A stretch of 64,000 bases of DNA, from positions 10,913,375 through 10,977,374 of the forward strand of contig CAIIXF020000005.1 of NCBI GenBank assembly GCA_903813345.2. Direction: 5' to 3'. Below the pieces are notes generated by a model that saw only the letters and a program-made list of their open reading frames with translations, ran no database searches and was not told where the DNA came from. The stretch is from Owenia fusiformis (taxonomy: Eukaryota; Annelida; Polychaeta; Sabellida; Oweniidae). The translations under genes were made by a program, and so were the position numbers. Numbering within the stretch: the stretch's first letter is position 1; each line of letters starts with the position of its first letter. Positions 11,175 through 23,989 of this stretch are shown here, piece by piece.

Positions 11175-14100
11175 TCGGCTACTGGGCTAACTCGACCATT
11201 TTTAGAATGTCAATAACCCCAAAATAATATAATTTGTTGCATTATTTCCCCCGCATTACTCATTTGAATATTATGACACGAATCGAATGGATTCACTTAA
11301 GCAACTAATTTCTCTACAATGTATATTGCCCTAGACCAGGAAAGTCTAGAAATATTTTGGTAAAATATAAAACTTTGGATTGTAGAATTGAGTAAAGAAA
11401 TATTTAAATTGACTCTTTTTTGGTAGCATTTGGTTCGTAGTTCGAAGCTAGACAATAGTATTAATGCATTTGGCCTTTACAAAACAAAACAAATCAAGAA
11501 AATAGACTTTCAAGAGCAGAACCAGTCATAAGGGAAACTCCATCAATATCCAAGAAAAATGTCTAACACCCCTGTTTTATATGTCTCTGATCTTTATGAA
11601 TCTATATGACAATTGAACCTATTAGGTATATACTGGACACAATATAATCTCCCACATCATTTATACAAAATTGATATCAAAATCAAAATTCAAGAATTTT
11701 GCCCTTTGATGCTTATGATGCAAACAGCTGGAAAATGTTTTTATTGAGTTCAAGTTTAAAATAAAGATAAATAGATTCTTGATAGTTCATTTCTGTATAA
11801 CAATGAATACAGATAGTTTATAAAACGGTAGTCGTTCGACATGACCTAGACAAACTTCAGTTCATATATTTTTTGAATAAAGTTACTGGTATTTATTTGT
11901 ATTTTCAAGCAATATGTTTTGTCTACCACATCGCATCCATGTTCGACTTCCAGGAGGGTAATGCTCAGATTCACATGTTTGATTTTCTGTCCCGTCACAA
12001 TGTGGTGTGTCATCCGGGAATTTTCCCGAAGCCAATCAGATGTGCTCAAATATTTATTTCATTACTAACTAAAAGCAATTCAAAATAGTGGTTTTACGGT
12101 CCTTAAGACCAGGATGCATGTTCGGAATTTTGCTGCAACCCTCAGAAGGGTCACATGTTATTTTTTTAAATTTGATTCACTCCTTCCCCACAGTGTCTAC
12201 ATCTCTCACTTTTGCACAGCGACTGCACTCCGTCGAACATAACACGTGAAAAGGAGTTTATCAAGATACATTTGAATACTTTTGTGTCAGTTGTTCCCCC
12301 TGGGCTATTTCCATGTTATGTGTCCAAGACTAATAAATGATCTGCAAAAACGTAACACCAAAACTGACATCAATTCATCGAAATTTATTGGACTTACCGA
12401 AAGAAACATTATTTTGGATATATCTAATAAAATTAAGCCATAGGCTTATTGGTTGAACGTTAAGGCATTAAATTTCTATATCGAAAGTAACTTATCTCAA
12501 GATAACTTCATTACTATGAGATCTGGCGAGTAGAAGAGAATGAGTAGACAGATAAGATGAAATACATTCTTGGTAATAATAGCAGTGCTTCTTGTAACTA
12601 AAAGAACTTGTGGAACACGTTTCCTCTCCTCAGGCATTACAAGGTTCAATCAAAAAATGCACCATATTGATTGAAGGTGATGCATTTCAAATAGACCATG
12701 ATTTGGCATGGCAGTTGTGATGTGAATCAAGGAAATAAAAAACTTAAATACTATCAATCTTGAATTGAAAGCAACTACTGGATATGAGGTTATAAATAAA
12801 TCATATCTAGGAATAAATGTAGTGTACTGATACCAAACACCAATTATAATTTTTTGAATTTGGTAAAGAAGTACCTATACACGAGAGTTTACCATTTACA
12901 ATTTACCATTTACATGGCATTCCTAATGTTTTGATTGTGCTTAGAATAACTATATGGTCAAGTGATGAGAAATATTCTTCAATTCAGTCATCTGACAGTC
13001 ATAGATTAATGATCGTTGACAGTCATATATAACAGAATGTTTTCGTACCATAACGGCCATTTTCCATGTTTGGGATTGCTTTCGATCATGATTTCAAGGT
13101 CATTTAGAGCATGTCATCTATGTCAAACCTCTCAATGAAACCTTAGTCACATTTGCTCCACGGCGACCATACGTCGACCGTAATTCCATAAACTTGGTAA
13201 ATTCCTCCGCCAATTGTAGAAAATCTACGGTCGCCTTACGGTTTCCGTAAGGCGTTTCCAGTTTTCAGCAGGTTTGCAGAGTCGCAGTAGAAATTATAAC
13301 TCGCAATTACAACTTTTTTTCATTTCTACGGTCTATTTTCACTTGCCCAATTGATCATTCCACAATATACACAGTACAATGATTCAAGACCTTAAACAAT
13401 ATTGGATATTTATTTAACATTATAGACAAACACCTTTGCTAGTGACTGTTTCAACCATAAATTGATCTTTACTCTTAATTAATGCCACCATAGGATTCTG
13501 GCACCTCTATTTAGAATTCATTGTTGGAATTCAAGTTGTGATTGTCCTATCTCACTTAATGTAAATACCATTTTTTCTGTTCCCAATTGATTTAATACTA
13601 GATCAAATATTTACACTCATCGTTTGAATCAACTTAGTGGCATTACATTTGGTTAAGCTAGTTCCAATCGATGTTTGTCCCCTTTCGACCGTTGATGTAT
13701 CGAATGTTGGATGCACCAAATCGTCAATCTGAACAATTCATTGATAATTCATTGAACAATTCATTTTGACGCATCTCTCACTGACAGTTCTATTTTATTC
13801 TACACTGGAGTGGTTCAAATTTTGGAAAATCCATTTACGTAGAATGTCTACATGTCCCATGTTGAGACCGTGATAGAGCACATCTATATTTGAAATTAAA
13901 TGGTATTCCATTGGGCATGAATGCACTACCAACGGCATAACTGGATAGACTTAAAGTCGAGAATAAATCAGCTGTAAATCGGTTACTAAATCCTCTCATG
14001 GTTACATGAGATTACATCGAGTGTTGACTCCCAATCCATTATTTTGCTGAAATGCTTACAATGCCAGATAAATATTATCGTTGGATAAATAATTAAATAT

Positions 14101-14392
14101 CATTTGTCCACATTTATCTGCAAAAGACAATCTTTAATTCCTTTAAAAAAACACCGCTTTAGGATTAAAACGTACGCTATATGTTTGATGTTGAGCACGA
14201 TGCTTGTATTTGAATTTGGCAAACGCATAATAAAATTTAGGATACTGGGGATTTTTCCTTTTTGGCCGATTATACGCTTGGATACATTTTGGATCACTAC
14301 TTTGGTCTATTGCCTATGGAAATAACTAATGCACCATTAGCTTGGAGCCCATGTTAATAGTCATGGATACAATGAAAGTATTTGTAAAATTT
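11175..14392. other. Non-coding stretch, nothing firm recognised
   Basis: AT-rich with short chance ORFs, including overlapping ORFs on both strands at 11846-12088. Around 13190-13260 there is a small hairpin-forming patch (ttacggtttccgtaag). No gene is supported. Confidence 0.4.
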
Positions 14393-14581
14393 TCACATTG
14401 TACCGAAGAGTGTATTTTTCAAACGTAGGGACGCACATATACGAGGTGAGTTACATCGGTCGTGGAGCGTATGCAAAGCATCGCTGTCGCTGTGAGCACG
14501 AAGAGCGCTCAGCGTACAGACGAAGAGCGACCGTGCAGCGATCGCGATGCACACGTAGAGCAGGCGGCATCTCGACCGCAT
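14393..14581 (-). CDS. Candidate 62-residue secreted or membrane peptide in a CpG-rich patch
   Basis: From ATG at 14581 the minus strand encodes 62 residues beginning MRSRCRLLYVCIAIAARSLF. This is a basic N-terminus followed by a hydrophobic stretch (about residues 7-24), like a signal peptide or signal anchor. The rest is hydrophilic with cysteines at 43 and 49. The segment 14450-14580 is far richer in CpG than its surroundings, with many cg and gcg words. The opposite strand is also open (14398-14715) but would encode an Arg-rich product without obvious features. The high GC content itself lengthens ORFs, so this is tentative. Confidence 0.25.
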   Translation of the reverse strand: MRSRCRLLYVCIAIAARSLFVCTLSALRAHSDSDALHTLHDRCNSPRICASLRLKNTLFGTM

Positions 14582-16006
14582 GGTGTGAGCTTTGGAAATA
14601 CGTTTACTGTATAGCAACTACCTTCGTGGTTATTAGACTTGTTTTACGCATTTTAAGAAAGCAAAGAGAAATCACAATTTCTCGAATAATTCCAGTCCTT
14701 GATTTACGACATTGATTTTGAACGGTTAAGTAATGCCTTTACCCTAATCAACCCTAAATCTGATTGGATTATAAAGTACTATAACATCATCACGGGTACT
14801 ATTATTAACTTCGCAATGCTCAAAGGGGAAATCTTTCAGTTGATATTTAATTTCTCTTTTTGACAACAATGCGCAGAATACAGCTTTCTTATTCTCAATA
14901 AAACACGAAATATGTTTCGCACGAGGATTTTTATTCATTCATAATAATTGGTTTACGATTACGATTTTTAATTAGTCCAACAAGTAGACGAAGACTAAGT
15001 ACTTTAAGTCGAAAGGGCAAGCAAAATGAAATGGAATGGAAGGGGGTGAGCTGAGGTTGGTTTGGAGGAATAACGGGGCAGAGGGACAATGTAAACTATG
15101 TATGCAAAGCTAGGCAGTTTGTAAGAGGAATTATAGTATTCTCATAACAGAAAAATAAAGATCAAATTCGGTATGGAGTTTTCCATATCCTGATGAAGTT
15201 TTCTGTCAAGGTCATGTTTTTTTATTATCATCATTGCTAAGCTACAGTTGCCAAAAGTAAGATTTCAACCAATATTTCTTCCGGATCCCGAGCGATAGTT
15301 CGTTCAGTGCGTTCAAAGCAACAGCCAATGCATGTTTGACGTTATTATAACTGACTACACATTCATACGATTAATCCAAAAAATTGAAGCAATGCTTTGA
15401 TTACTCCCTGGATGTTTGTAATATTTCATTAGTTAGTAAAACAAAAACTCTATAGAGATTCTGAAGTGAAAAAATGACTGCGGTTTAATTATGAATTTTG
15501 TAATCACGACATAGAAATCAAAACAGAACCCCACGTGCTGTTGTTATCACGTAAAGTCCATGAATTAAATCTAACCCTGTTGACTTGCCGATCATGTTAA
15601 CAACTGACCATTAAACATGAGGCTCGATAGAGAATCAGCAAGAATTTCTAGGAGCCAATCCTCCATGGTGTTCTGCTGTCCTCAATATCTTTAGGAGAGT
15701 CTTACCATTGAGAAATCAAATATTTATCAGTTGAGTGATAAGGCAGTCTGAAGTAGCGAGTATGACGTAATGTTCTTTGAGTATTGGAATGGAAGTTATC
15801 AAAAATGTCATTTACATGTTCAAGATGAAGAAAATCCTTCGTAGAACATGACAGCATTGATTTCGAGTTTGATTGTCTTTTAAGTAACACGTTATGTGTT
15901 ATCAATGACATCAGAGACAAGGCTGACTCATCGAACATAATATTATGTATGATACATTCGCTCAAATTGCTGCTCGGTACAATATTCTACAAATTCTAAT
16001 TCTATT
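14582..16006. other. Non-coding stretch, nothing recognised
   Basis: Contains only short ORFs and a purine-rich segment near 15020-15090. No repeat ends or splice patterns were recognised. Confidence 0.4.
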
Positions 16007-16100
16007 GGTGTGAATACCTGTGCATCTTTCACAAGAGATATTCCAAGAAGCCCGAAGGGTCAGGTAAATATCATCTTGTGAAAGTGTCACAGTATTCACC
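16007..16100. mobile_element. 94-bp hairpin (foldback) element
   Basis: ggtgtgaatacctgtg at the left and cacagtattcacc at the right are inverted, and the inner tctttcacaaga/tcttgtgaaag extends the pairing. The whole segment can fold into a single hairpin. It could be a minimal MITE or a structured RNA precursor. No target-site duplication was identified. Confidence 0.45.
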
Positions 16101-18027
16101 GAAGTATTTTATTTACTGCTAATTTCCTCACTCACATTAAGGGAATAACAAATTATTGATGTCTAATTAATCATAACAATGTGGACCAATCAGAGAGTGA
16201 GGAATGTGACAGTGATATAATAATAACGATTATTGGACTTTAAACAGTTTCTCTATGTATTGTTAGTCCATTTTAAGTTCTTAATGCCATACAGAAGAAA
16301 TATCTACAGTTTTGGCAAAATCTTTGGAAAATACATGGGATTATCAATCTAAAAAGCACTATCTTACCTTGATACAACGAAACATAAAATCAAGTTTCTA
16401 AAGTTGATGACTAGAATATGTTTTGAATCCCTCAACATTGAGGATTGTATACTGACCTAGATGACCTCATTAAAAAGTGTGTAGGAATTCCTTCGCTGTG
16501 TTTTCTTTGAGAAGTCAAAGCCTCATTCTAAATAGCCTCGAAATAAAAAAATATCATATGACGTATGAATGGGAAATCCAAGTATTTGAGGAATACGCAA
16601 TTTTTCTTCTGTTGATGTCATAGACGAGTCACCCTATGGTTAGTGAACGAACCAATTTCGAATGGCGCTGGTAAAGACGAGACACGACGCTTAAACCTGA
16701 CTATGTCTGACCAGCAATAATTTATTTCTTGAAGTTCTCCTCTTTATGTGCCTTGTGCTTTTGTGTAACTTGGTGCATTGATGCTTCAGATGCCCATGAT
16801 TAGATTTGTAATGTAAGAAACATTCAAACCTAAATGTGAAATGGATACAGGTATTATGAAATTAATTTTGTTTTAATTATCCGCATGATTCTATTCGATT
16901 ATTTTCAAAAATGATACTTCTCCTGCATATAATTCCTTGATATTGCATGTAATTATTGTTGATGAACTTATTTATCCCGTAAACTTATTCATTTCTCAAT
17001 TTTAGTAGCAATTCCAGTCAAATCGGGAGATTTTGATTCCTCGAGAGGAATAGTAATGGTTGTGGTAATAAGAGCATGTCTTGACAAGACGTGGAATAGG
17101 GATGACATAGTCCTGTTTAGTTTCAGATATGTTGGATTCCAGTGTTACTACTGTCGTGGAAAATCAAAAGACTTTGATGAAATAATACACCACCTGATCA
17201 AAAACACCCTACAAATGAAATGAAAATGATGTGATGATAAAATAAAATGATAATGTCAAAGGAATAATGAAATTAATTACAAGAAATGTTTCCCATGTGA
17301 TTCCTGAAGAAATTAAAGCAAGTGGTAAGAGGATTGTGGTACAGGACAAGGAGTCAATGACCATTCATATAACCCAGGTGATCAACTATACGATTAATTC
17401 TTTCACCTGATCACAACTGACGCGTTCACGTTAGAAAACATCGCCTATTTTTAAAATCTCTTGTCATGAGTTAGATTGAATATGAATAGAAAGAAGCCAC
17501 CTTTGGATGTCCTCTCAAGAAAGTGTAACATTATGGACACTAGCACCGTGACTAGGCTCTTTTAAAATTGTTTCAACATAAAAATGTTAATTTACTCATT
17601 ATTTACTTAGGATCCAATGGAGAAGTGTCATGACCACTTCTTTCAATCATTTACACAATGTGTTAACATTATGTTAACATTGTCAAATTCATTGTTGCAT
17701 ATAGTGTCTTACTACATCTGTCACGTTAACAGCCTCTGACTTCATCTGCCATGTTAACAACGTCGGCTTGCAATGACTTTATCAACATTTCTAAAACAAG
17801 TTTGGGTCAGTTCTCCATTAATAATTTCAATTTTGACAAATTCAACCAACACCTTTTACTAAATCCTAAAATCAAGTGACTAATGCAATTTTTACTATTG
17901 AAGCCTATAACAACCTTGCCCAAATTAGACGAGTGCTGAGATCTACATGTATTTACTCAGTCAGCTTTACTCAGTTGTAGTAACTCCCTTGTCGAATTGA
18001 CAGTGTGTTTTAGATGAACTTAATTTA
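16101..18027. other. Non-coding stretch with one diverged dispersed repeat
   Basis: Bases about 16628-16700 are a diverged copy of the repeat also seen at 38910-38985 and, inverted, at 45538-45600 (caccctatg-ttagtgA-cg, ggtaaagacgag). Nothing else is recognised. Confidence 0.4.
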
Positions 18028-18092
18028 TTGCGGTAAATTCAAATTCTATCTTTAAACAACTGTTTTATCTCAACTATGCGTTTTATTGGATT
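18028..18092. repeat. Dispersed 65-bp repeat, copy 1
   Basis: gcggtaaattcaaatt, tatctttaaac and cgttttattg recur in the same order at 45343-45408. At this site it lies immediately left of the foldback at 18105. Confidence 0.55.
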
Positions 18093-18104
18093 TATTGGTT
18101 TTAT

Positions 18105-18572
18105 CGGTTCGTTTCGGTAACAAAATGTCGGAACGTCGAAGGTACGATTTTTCTTTTTTCCTTATTTCACGCGTTGTAGGCAGAATCCCAACGACATTTT
18201 TTCCTCACAAACGTATATCAGTATCGTATGTTTTGCAAAATGTACATGTTTGCAAAAATAGCTCAGAAGACAACAAAATCGTCGATTAAATTCCTCACTT
18301 AAGTTACATAAACGGTAAGGGTCAAAAGTGCAGATCTTAACTGTTTTTCGAAATACCGTGTAATACCATGTAACTCAAGTGAGGAATGAAATTGATGATT
18401 CTGTTGTCTTCTGAACTATTTGTTCGCAAATATGTACATTTCCTTAAACATATGATACTGATACAAGGTTGTGATAAAAATGTCGTGGGAATTCTGTCTA
18501 CAACGTGTGAAATAAGGAAAAAAGAAAAATCGTACCTTCGACGTTCCGACATTTTGTTACCGAAACGAACCG
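18105..18572. mobile_element. Foldback element with ~200-bp inverted arms
   Basis: cggttcgtttcggtaac at 18105 is mirrored by gttaccgaaacgaaccg ending at 18572. The arms (about 18105-18310 and 18360-18572) stay similar throughout, with aaatgtcggaacgtcgaagg against its complement and tcagaagacaacaaaatcg against its diverged complement. The pair of ORFs at 18086-18289 plus and 18337-18603 minus are the same arm read from both sides, and are not genes. Confidence 0.7.
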
Positions 18573-18767
18573 TTTCGGTAACCAGCGTAATCGAGTGGAT
18601 CACCAGTGATAATTGTAGAGCCCTGTAATGAAGCCCAACAGGCCGCGTGGCGAGACGCTTTTTACAGGCAGCAAAAATACTTTATCTTCATTGACAAACC
18701 AATTATGTCATCGACACATGATACTCACACTTAAGCATTAAATAAAAAACATAATGACACATAAATG

Positions 18768-18998
18768 AAAGAATCGAAATTCCTAATATATTTTCTCGAG
18801 TTGAGGCCCTTCAACTCGTTGATAAATCTCGAATTGAATATCAATTCTTTGGAACACGCAGTTACACGAATGAACCAATCGATTTAATAATATTAACCAT
18901 CACTTATCTTTCATTATACCAGTTGCTAAATGGATTTCAGACATCTTAACTCCAGCTTCCTCTTTGTTGAAGCTGCAAACTGCAAAAATGAGATGTTG
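18768..18998. repeat. Segmental duplicate block A (copy 1)
   Basis: About 230 bp alignable to 25524-25752 in the same orientation. Shared words are tattttctcgag, cttcaactcgttga, aaatctcgaattgaatat and ataatattaaccatcactta. See the finding on the duplicated segment. Confidence 0.65.
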
Positions 18999-19019
18999 AT
19001 GAAACAAATACATGCTTTG

Positions 19020-19158
19020 TTTTCCAGTTGTATGTTTACATCATTGGTAAATAAAACAATAAACAATTTTCCAGTTGTATGTTTACATCATTGGTAAATA
19101 AAACAATAAACAATTTTCCAGTTGTATGTTTACATCATTGGTAAATAAAACAATAAAC
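19020..19158. repeat. Three tandem 47-bp units
   Basis: ttttccagttgtatgtttac starts at 19020, 19067 and 19114, each followed by atcattggtaaataaaac. The copies are practically identical, indicating a recent expansion. Confidence 0.9.
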
Positions 19159-21311
19159 GGCACAGATGATATCAAATCATAAGCCAATAAGCTATTTGAA
19201 TATTCCTGGAATATTCAAACAATCCAATGATTAAACAATACTGAATTCAATCCCTTCTTTTTATCCATTGGCCCGAAATGTACAGATTCCTTGTATTTGT
19301 TAATGTTCTCATGATCATATGTTATGATACAGGGTGGTCATAAACGGAAACCATTCATTTTCGTCATCTTTGTCATTATTATAAATGTCGTAAGGGTTTC
19401 TGTTTTTTGACTACCCTGACTACCCTTGACTATCCTTCACTTGAACTCACAATTTTTTCACTTTGGCACCTTTTGAGGTGGATCTCGGCTATGGCATTAA
19501 TGGTTGAGAGATAGGGATCGAAACCAGCCATAGTTTTCTCCGGATGACCATTGTGGATTATTGTGTTTTATGGATTATGGCGACGGCTTTTGTGAATGGA
19601 TGTTGGCCCTTTGAAACGCCTATGGACTTGGAGACTGGATTTTATCTATCCCATATCATTTGAGACTGAATGCTCTATCTTGTATGAGTACCTGTATCTG
19701 CAACTATTTTTGATGTTATGAGTATTGGATATCAATTTCTAATTTTTTTTCAACATATATTGTAATGACTTCAGTATGAATGAAATGTCCCTTGGTCTTC
19801 TGGTCTTGGATTGTGATATTGGTTCTTGAATGGTGGGGGAAAGGGGGTATTAGACATTCTTTCTTTTCACGTAAGATCATGGCTTTGGGATATATGGGGT
19901 TTGTTTTTCTTGACTGGTATGTACTTAGAGTTTGCTTTTTCTTGCCAAGTTCCATTACAACTTTTGGTCCTTTCCCTTTGGCACTAGTGCTTATATATTT
20001 GATATATTAGCTATGTGTTGATGATGCCAAAGATTGTAGGTAGAAATCTGCTATTCTTAATAAATAACTGTTATATTCATTTTGTAATAAATCATTATCA
20101 TATATCATAGACATCAATGACATCATTAATCTAGTTAATATATCACATCTTTCTAAATCACCAAAAATGGCAAGGTTTATTAGAAAGGTCTATTGATATT
20201 ATAACCGGTTTGCATAATAATGGGTTTTTAGGGTTCACAAATTAGTCTCATTATTCTAAGTCTCGTTATTCATTAAAGCGTGAAAAATTGCAACTTTGAC
20301 GGAAATTTAATCTATTGTGTTGCATTTGTTCAATTTTTCATAATCATAACTCGGAATTAGACAAGTAGTATAATTACTTAAATTGTGATTGAAACCAGCC
20401 GATGTGCTTCTTGAAAAAGGTTTTAATGATCATCCATGTTATATCGACCTCGTAATGATACGATCTCTATTTCAAAATCTAGTCTCTATGAAACGTAAAT
20501 ATGATGCTAAATCAAGTTAATTTAATACATCCTGTATAAACCATACGTCTTGAAAAAGAAAATTGAGTTCCTCAATTCTTATCACAATGTTTTCATTTTC
20601 TAGTTGAGGATGATCCTGGCCAACAGGTCGGTTTAACATGATATAACGTGATTTTAAAGTTATCTTTACAGGAGAATTGGATATTTGGAGTAAACGTAAG
20701 AAAAACAGAGTATTCAAAAACTTAAGAAAGGATATATCTATCTACCAGTACGTTAGCTTGCAAGTGTTATATAGAATAAGGTACTGACATGGTACTTAGG
20801 ATTATTGGCGAACAATCTAATTTAACTTACCATCGCAACAATGAATCTCACCGGATGTCGTTCGTTTGTCGGCTTCAGATTTGAGTTCACTAATGGTCTC
20901 CTTGGATTTTATTAAAATGCTATGTATTTTTTGGTAATCCTTTGGCATTCAACAGCATTCCTCTTCGATGCAAGATTACTTCAGATTAACAAGAATCACT
21001 GATCAATAGACTCTTGTATATCTCGTAAAACCAGATATGAACATGAGGAACTAGATAATCGTACAAGTATTGTAGTTCTTTGATTTAAAAGTAAACCCCA
21101 GCTTCGTGTTATTTTCATTCCATATGGTATACGTGTAAAGATTATCAAAGATTTAATTTTTGTGACAGATTTGAAAAGTAAAAGTTTAACATATAATATA
21201 ACGCAGTAAGCTATTGGCGGTTTTTAGCCAAATATCTGCAAATGTACTTAAAGATACTTTTACGAAAATCAACCATCAATAAAATCTTGAAGAAGGAATG
21301 TCATTCGTTTT
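19159..21311. other. Non-coding stretch, nothing firm recognised
   Basis: A solitary mariner-type end (TA then cagggtggtca) lies at 19328-19340 without a partner. An ORF at 20517-20717 (minus) looks protein-like over about 50 residues but has no recognisable continuation. Otherwise AT-rich sequence. Confidence 0.35.
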
Positions 21312-21486
21312 TTTCTAATCAATGTCAATCTCAACAGTGACAGATGTAAAGTTCAATAGAGAGGAGGGAATTCCTGCTTTCCCATAAATTACTCTCTCAA
21401 ATATGCATCAACAATGTTTGACCTACATAATCTAATTTCCAATATAAAGAGGGGCAACTAAGAAAGGTACTGGACTATTAGATTCA
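21312..21486. repeat. Segmental duplicate block B (copy 1)
   Basis: Alignable to 28318-28498 in the same orientation. Shared words are aatcaatgtcaatctc, agttcaatagagag and gctttcccataaattactct. Confidence 0.65.
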
Positions 21487-21870
21487 ATTTATTATAGAAC
21501 GGACACACATAAATTGCTGATTTTTAATTTTCTTATTCAATTTATCTAGATACTGAAATAATATACGAGTATTACAGTTACAGCTAGTGCTCTTCAATCG
21601 CTTTTCAGCATGAGATGAAACATTATTGAAGAGAACATTTTTGATTAACATTGGTGTCATAATATTTATGATGTTCAATAAAAAGCACATGATTGATCAT
21701 TTATCTAATAGAAATTCTGGTCAGATTTTATGAGCGATGATCTTGTCTCTCATTTGAGCATTAAATTGGTTGTATCGTGATTTGACTTGACCATCGTCAT
21801 AATTCTGCAAGACGAATTTATACTTATTGGTACTGGTTAGCTCACATGTTGAGTTATTGCAATCACTCAC

Positions 21871-21940
21871 TTGTCCGTCTGTCTGTCTGTCCGTCCATAC
21901 TTGTCCGTCTGTCTGTCTGTCCGTCCATCTGTCTGTCAAC
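21871..21940. repeat. GTCT/GTCC microsatellite
   Basis: Two copies of an approximately 32-bp unit, cttgtccgtctgtctgtctg plus tccgtccat, followed by extra tctgtc repeats. It lies at the left border of a larger tandem array. Confidence 0.9.
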
Positions 21941-22820
21941 AATTGGCCCGTTTTAAAACCTCTGTCAATAGGATTCCCGTTTTAAGTAATTTTGGTCAAC
22001 ATCAAGATAAAAAACCCGTTGATTCCTGGTTCAAAAGCTCACCTATTTTCAATATGGCCGCCATTTTTGTCCCGCGAAATTCACTTTTGGACCATTTGCT
22101 TTAAAAGCCATGTCACTGTAAAGAATAGTTGTATGAAGTTATTTTGATACAAAAAATCATCAAAATATTATATCCGTTTTTTCATTTTCAGCCATTTTAG
22201 TTAACATTGATTTGTCCATCTGTCTCGCGAAATCCACTTTTGGACCATTTGTCTTAAAACCTCTGTCGATAGGATTCCTGTTTTAAGTTTTTTTCTTCAA
22301 CATCAATATAGAAAACTCCCCTTTGACTCCTGGTTCAAAAGCTCGCCTATTTTTAAAATGGTCGCCATTTTTGTCTCGCGAGATTCACATTTGGCTCATT
22401 TCCTAGCTTTATAAATAATTTCTGGTGTCCTGCATTGTAAAAAACCATTTCACTGTAAAGAGTAGATATATTACATAATTTTGTAACAAAAAATCGGCAA
22501 AAAGTTATAACCGTGTTTTTTATTATCAGCCATTGTCCATCGGTCTCGCGAAATTAACTTTTGGACCATTTGCCTTAAAACCTCTGCCGATAGGATTCCC
22601 GTTTAAGTTATTTTTGTTCAACATCAATACAAAAAACTCCCCTTTAACTCCTGGTTCAAAAGCTCGGCCATTTTCAAAATGGTCATCATTTTTGTCTCGC
22701 GAAATTCACTTTTGGCCCATTTCCTAACTTTACAAATAATTTCAGGTGTCCTGCATTGTAAAAAACATTTTACTGTAAACAGTAGTTGTATGAAATAATT
22801 TTGTTACAAAAAATTGTTTT
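21941..22820. repeat. Tandem ~300-bp repeat, about three copies, with promoter-like motifs
   Basis: The words ataggattcc, tcaacatcaa, ctggttcaaaagctc and cacttttggaccattt recur at about 21968, 22269 and 22589 (spacing about 300-320). Each unit carries an aaaatggtcgccattttt-like stretch followed by tctcgcga. At 22374-22383 this is the perfect palindrome tctcgcgaga. Short ORFs at 21871-22104 and 22533-22727 are the repeat translated. Confidence 0.8.
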
Positions 22821-23536
22821 GAGCCTAGTACCCATGATACTATTTGTATATTAAATTCAATTAAGCTCATTGGGTCATAATTTACTGCTTTGCTTGAGAT
22901 TTCATATTTCAGAGAGGTATTCTATATCTTTTAAAATGGCAAGGAACATGTTTGGCCTGTTGAATGAATTATTCAAGCCATTTTAACACTTCTTTTATGA
23001 CACACTTTGCCTTTTGAACACGGTTACATTTGCTGTAATAATATTAGCAATAGCTAATACATCCCAGTGCTAAGTTTAATAGGTGGAATAATTTGTCTGT
23101 CCTGTAAGCAAAAATACCGTTACCGCATGTTATACCAATCGGGCGAACGTAATACCCGGAACGTTTGCAAATTGGCGTTCGGTTTTTTACCGCACCCGAT
23201 TTGAATTAGCCAATTAAACATAGGGCTGTGAGAACTTTAAAGGATCCCTTACCCCATGTACCTAAAGATGCCCCCAAAGGTTTCATTGAATATAATATGG
23301 GAATAGATACGTTTATCAATTATGAACACATCCAAAACAAAATTACGTCATCGGGATTAATGTTTTCTATGAATAAAAAAGTAATAAAAAAACAAAAAAA
23401 CTAAGATCATTCAGTGCATTTAAGTTTGACTATGCAAATCATTCTAAATATCATGTTACGGGTATGTTAGTCTTTACTCATGACTATTTTAAGTATATTG
23501 ACCATCCAATCAATCGATATATCAAAATATCATTAA
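22821..23536. other. Non-coding stretch
   Basis: AT-rich. A local hairpin-capable patch lies near 23135-23180 (gggcgaacg and cgttcgg). No gene is recognised. Confidence 0.4.
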
Positions 23537-23760
23537 GGTAGGACACAAAAGGCAACCTATTGAAAACACAAATCATAAAATAACCCCTGAAATGCAATAT
23601 ACCTATGAATCTTAATCTTGAATCTCAGCAAAAGTACCATTATCACCTCAGTTGGTATGCAGTAGGTTTAACTTAGGATATTCAATTTAGAGGACATATT
23701 AAACATCATTATCAAAGGTAGGACACCAAGGGCAACATATTGAAAACACAAAATGCAAAT
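23537..23760. repeat. Two direct copies of a ~45-bp word
   Basis: aggtaggacac, ggcaac and attgaaaacacaaa occur in order at about 23536-23575 and again at about 23715-23755, a spacing of about 180 bp. This looks like an older fringe of the satellite that follows. Confidence 0.6.
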
Positions 23761-23989
23761 ACTAAAAATCTAGTTGTGACTTTCCAATATATGATAAATT
23801 TATTTGGCATTTTCAAAGAATAATTCAATTGAAACTAAAGGTATAAAGTCAAATGATTGCTTTTTAAAATTGAAAAGGTGCATGTAGGATAGTTTTTCGT
23901 CAGTTTGAAACCCATTGATTTTTATCAAACAAGTGGAAGTGTTTTTAATCTATCCATTGTATAACATATAATTATTATGAGGTAAAATA

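Noticed and set aside
19328-19340. Mariner-type end (TA, cagggtggtca)
   Set aside because: No partner end or transposase sequence nearby; listed only in the surrounding region note.
20517-20717. Minus-strand frame (around ISNSPVKITLKSRYIML and NIVIRIEELNFLF) resembling by eye the N-terminal beta-strand part of Cas1 proteins
   Set aside because: Only about 50 residues, no ATG start, no continuation into the catalytic domain, no array, and an AT-rich eukaryotic setting. A profile search (PF01867) would settle it; chance is more likely.
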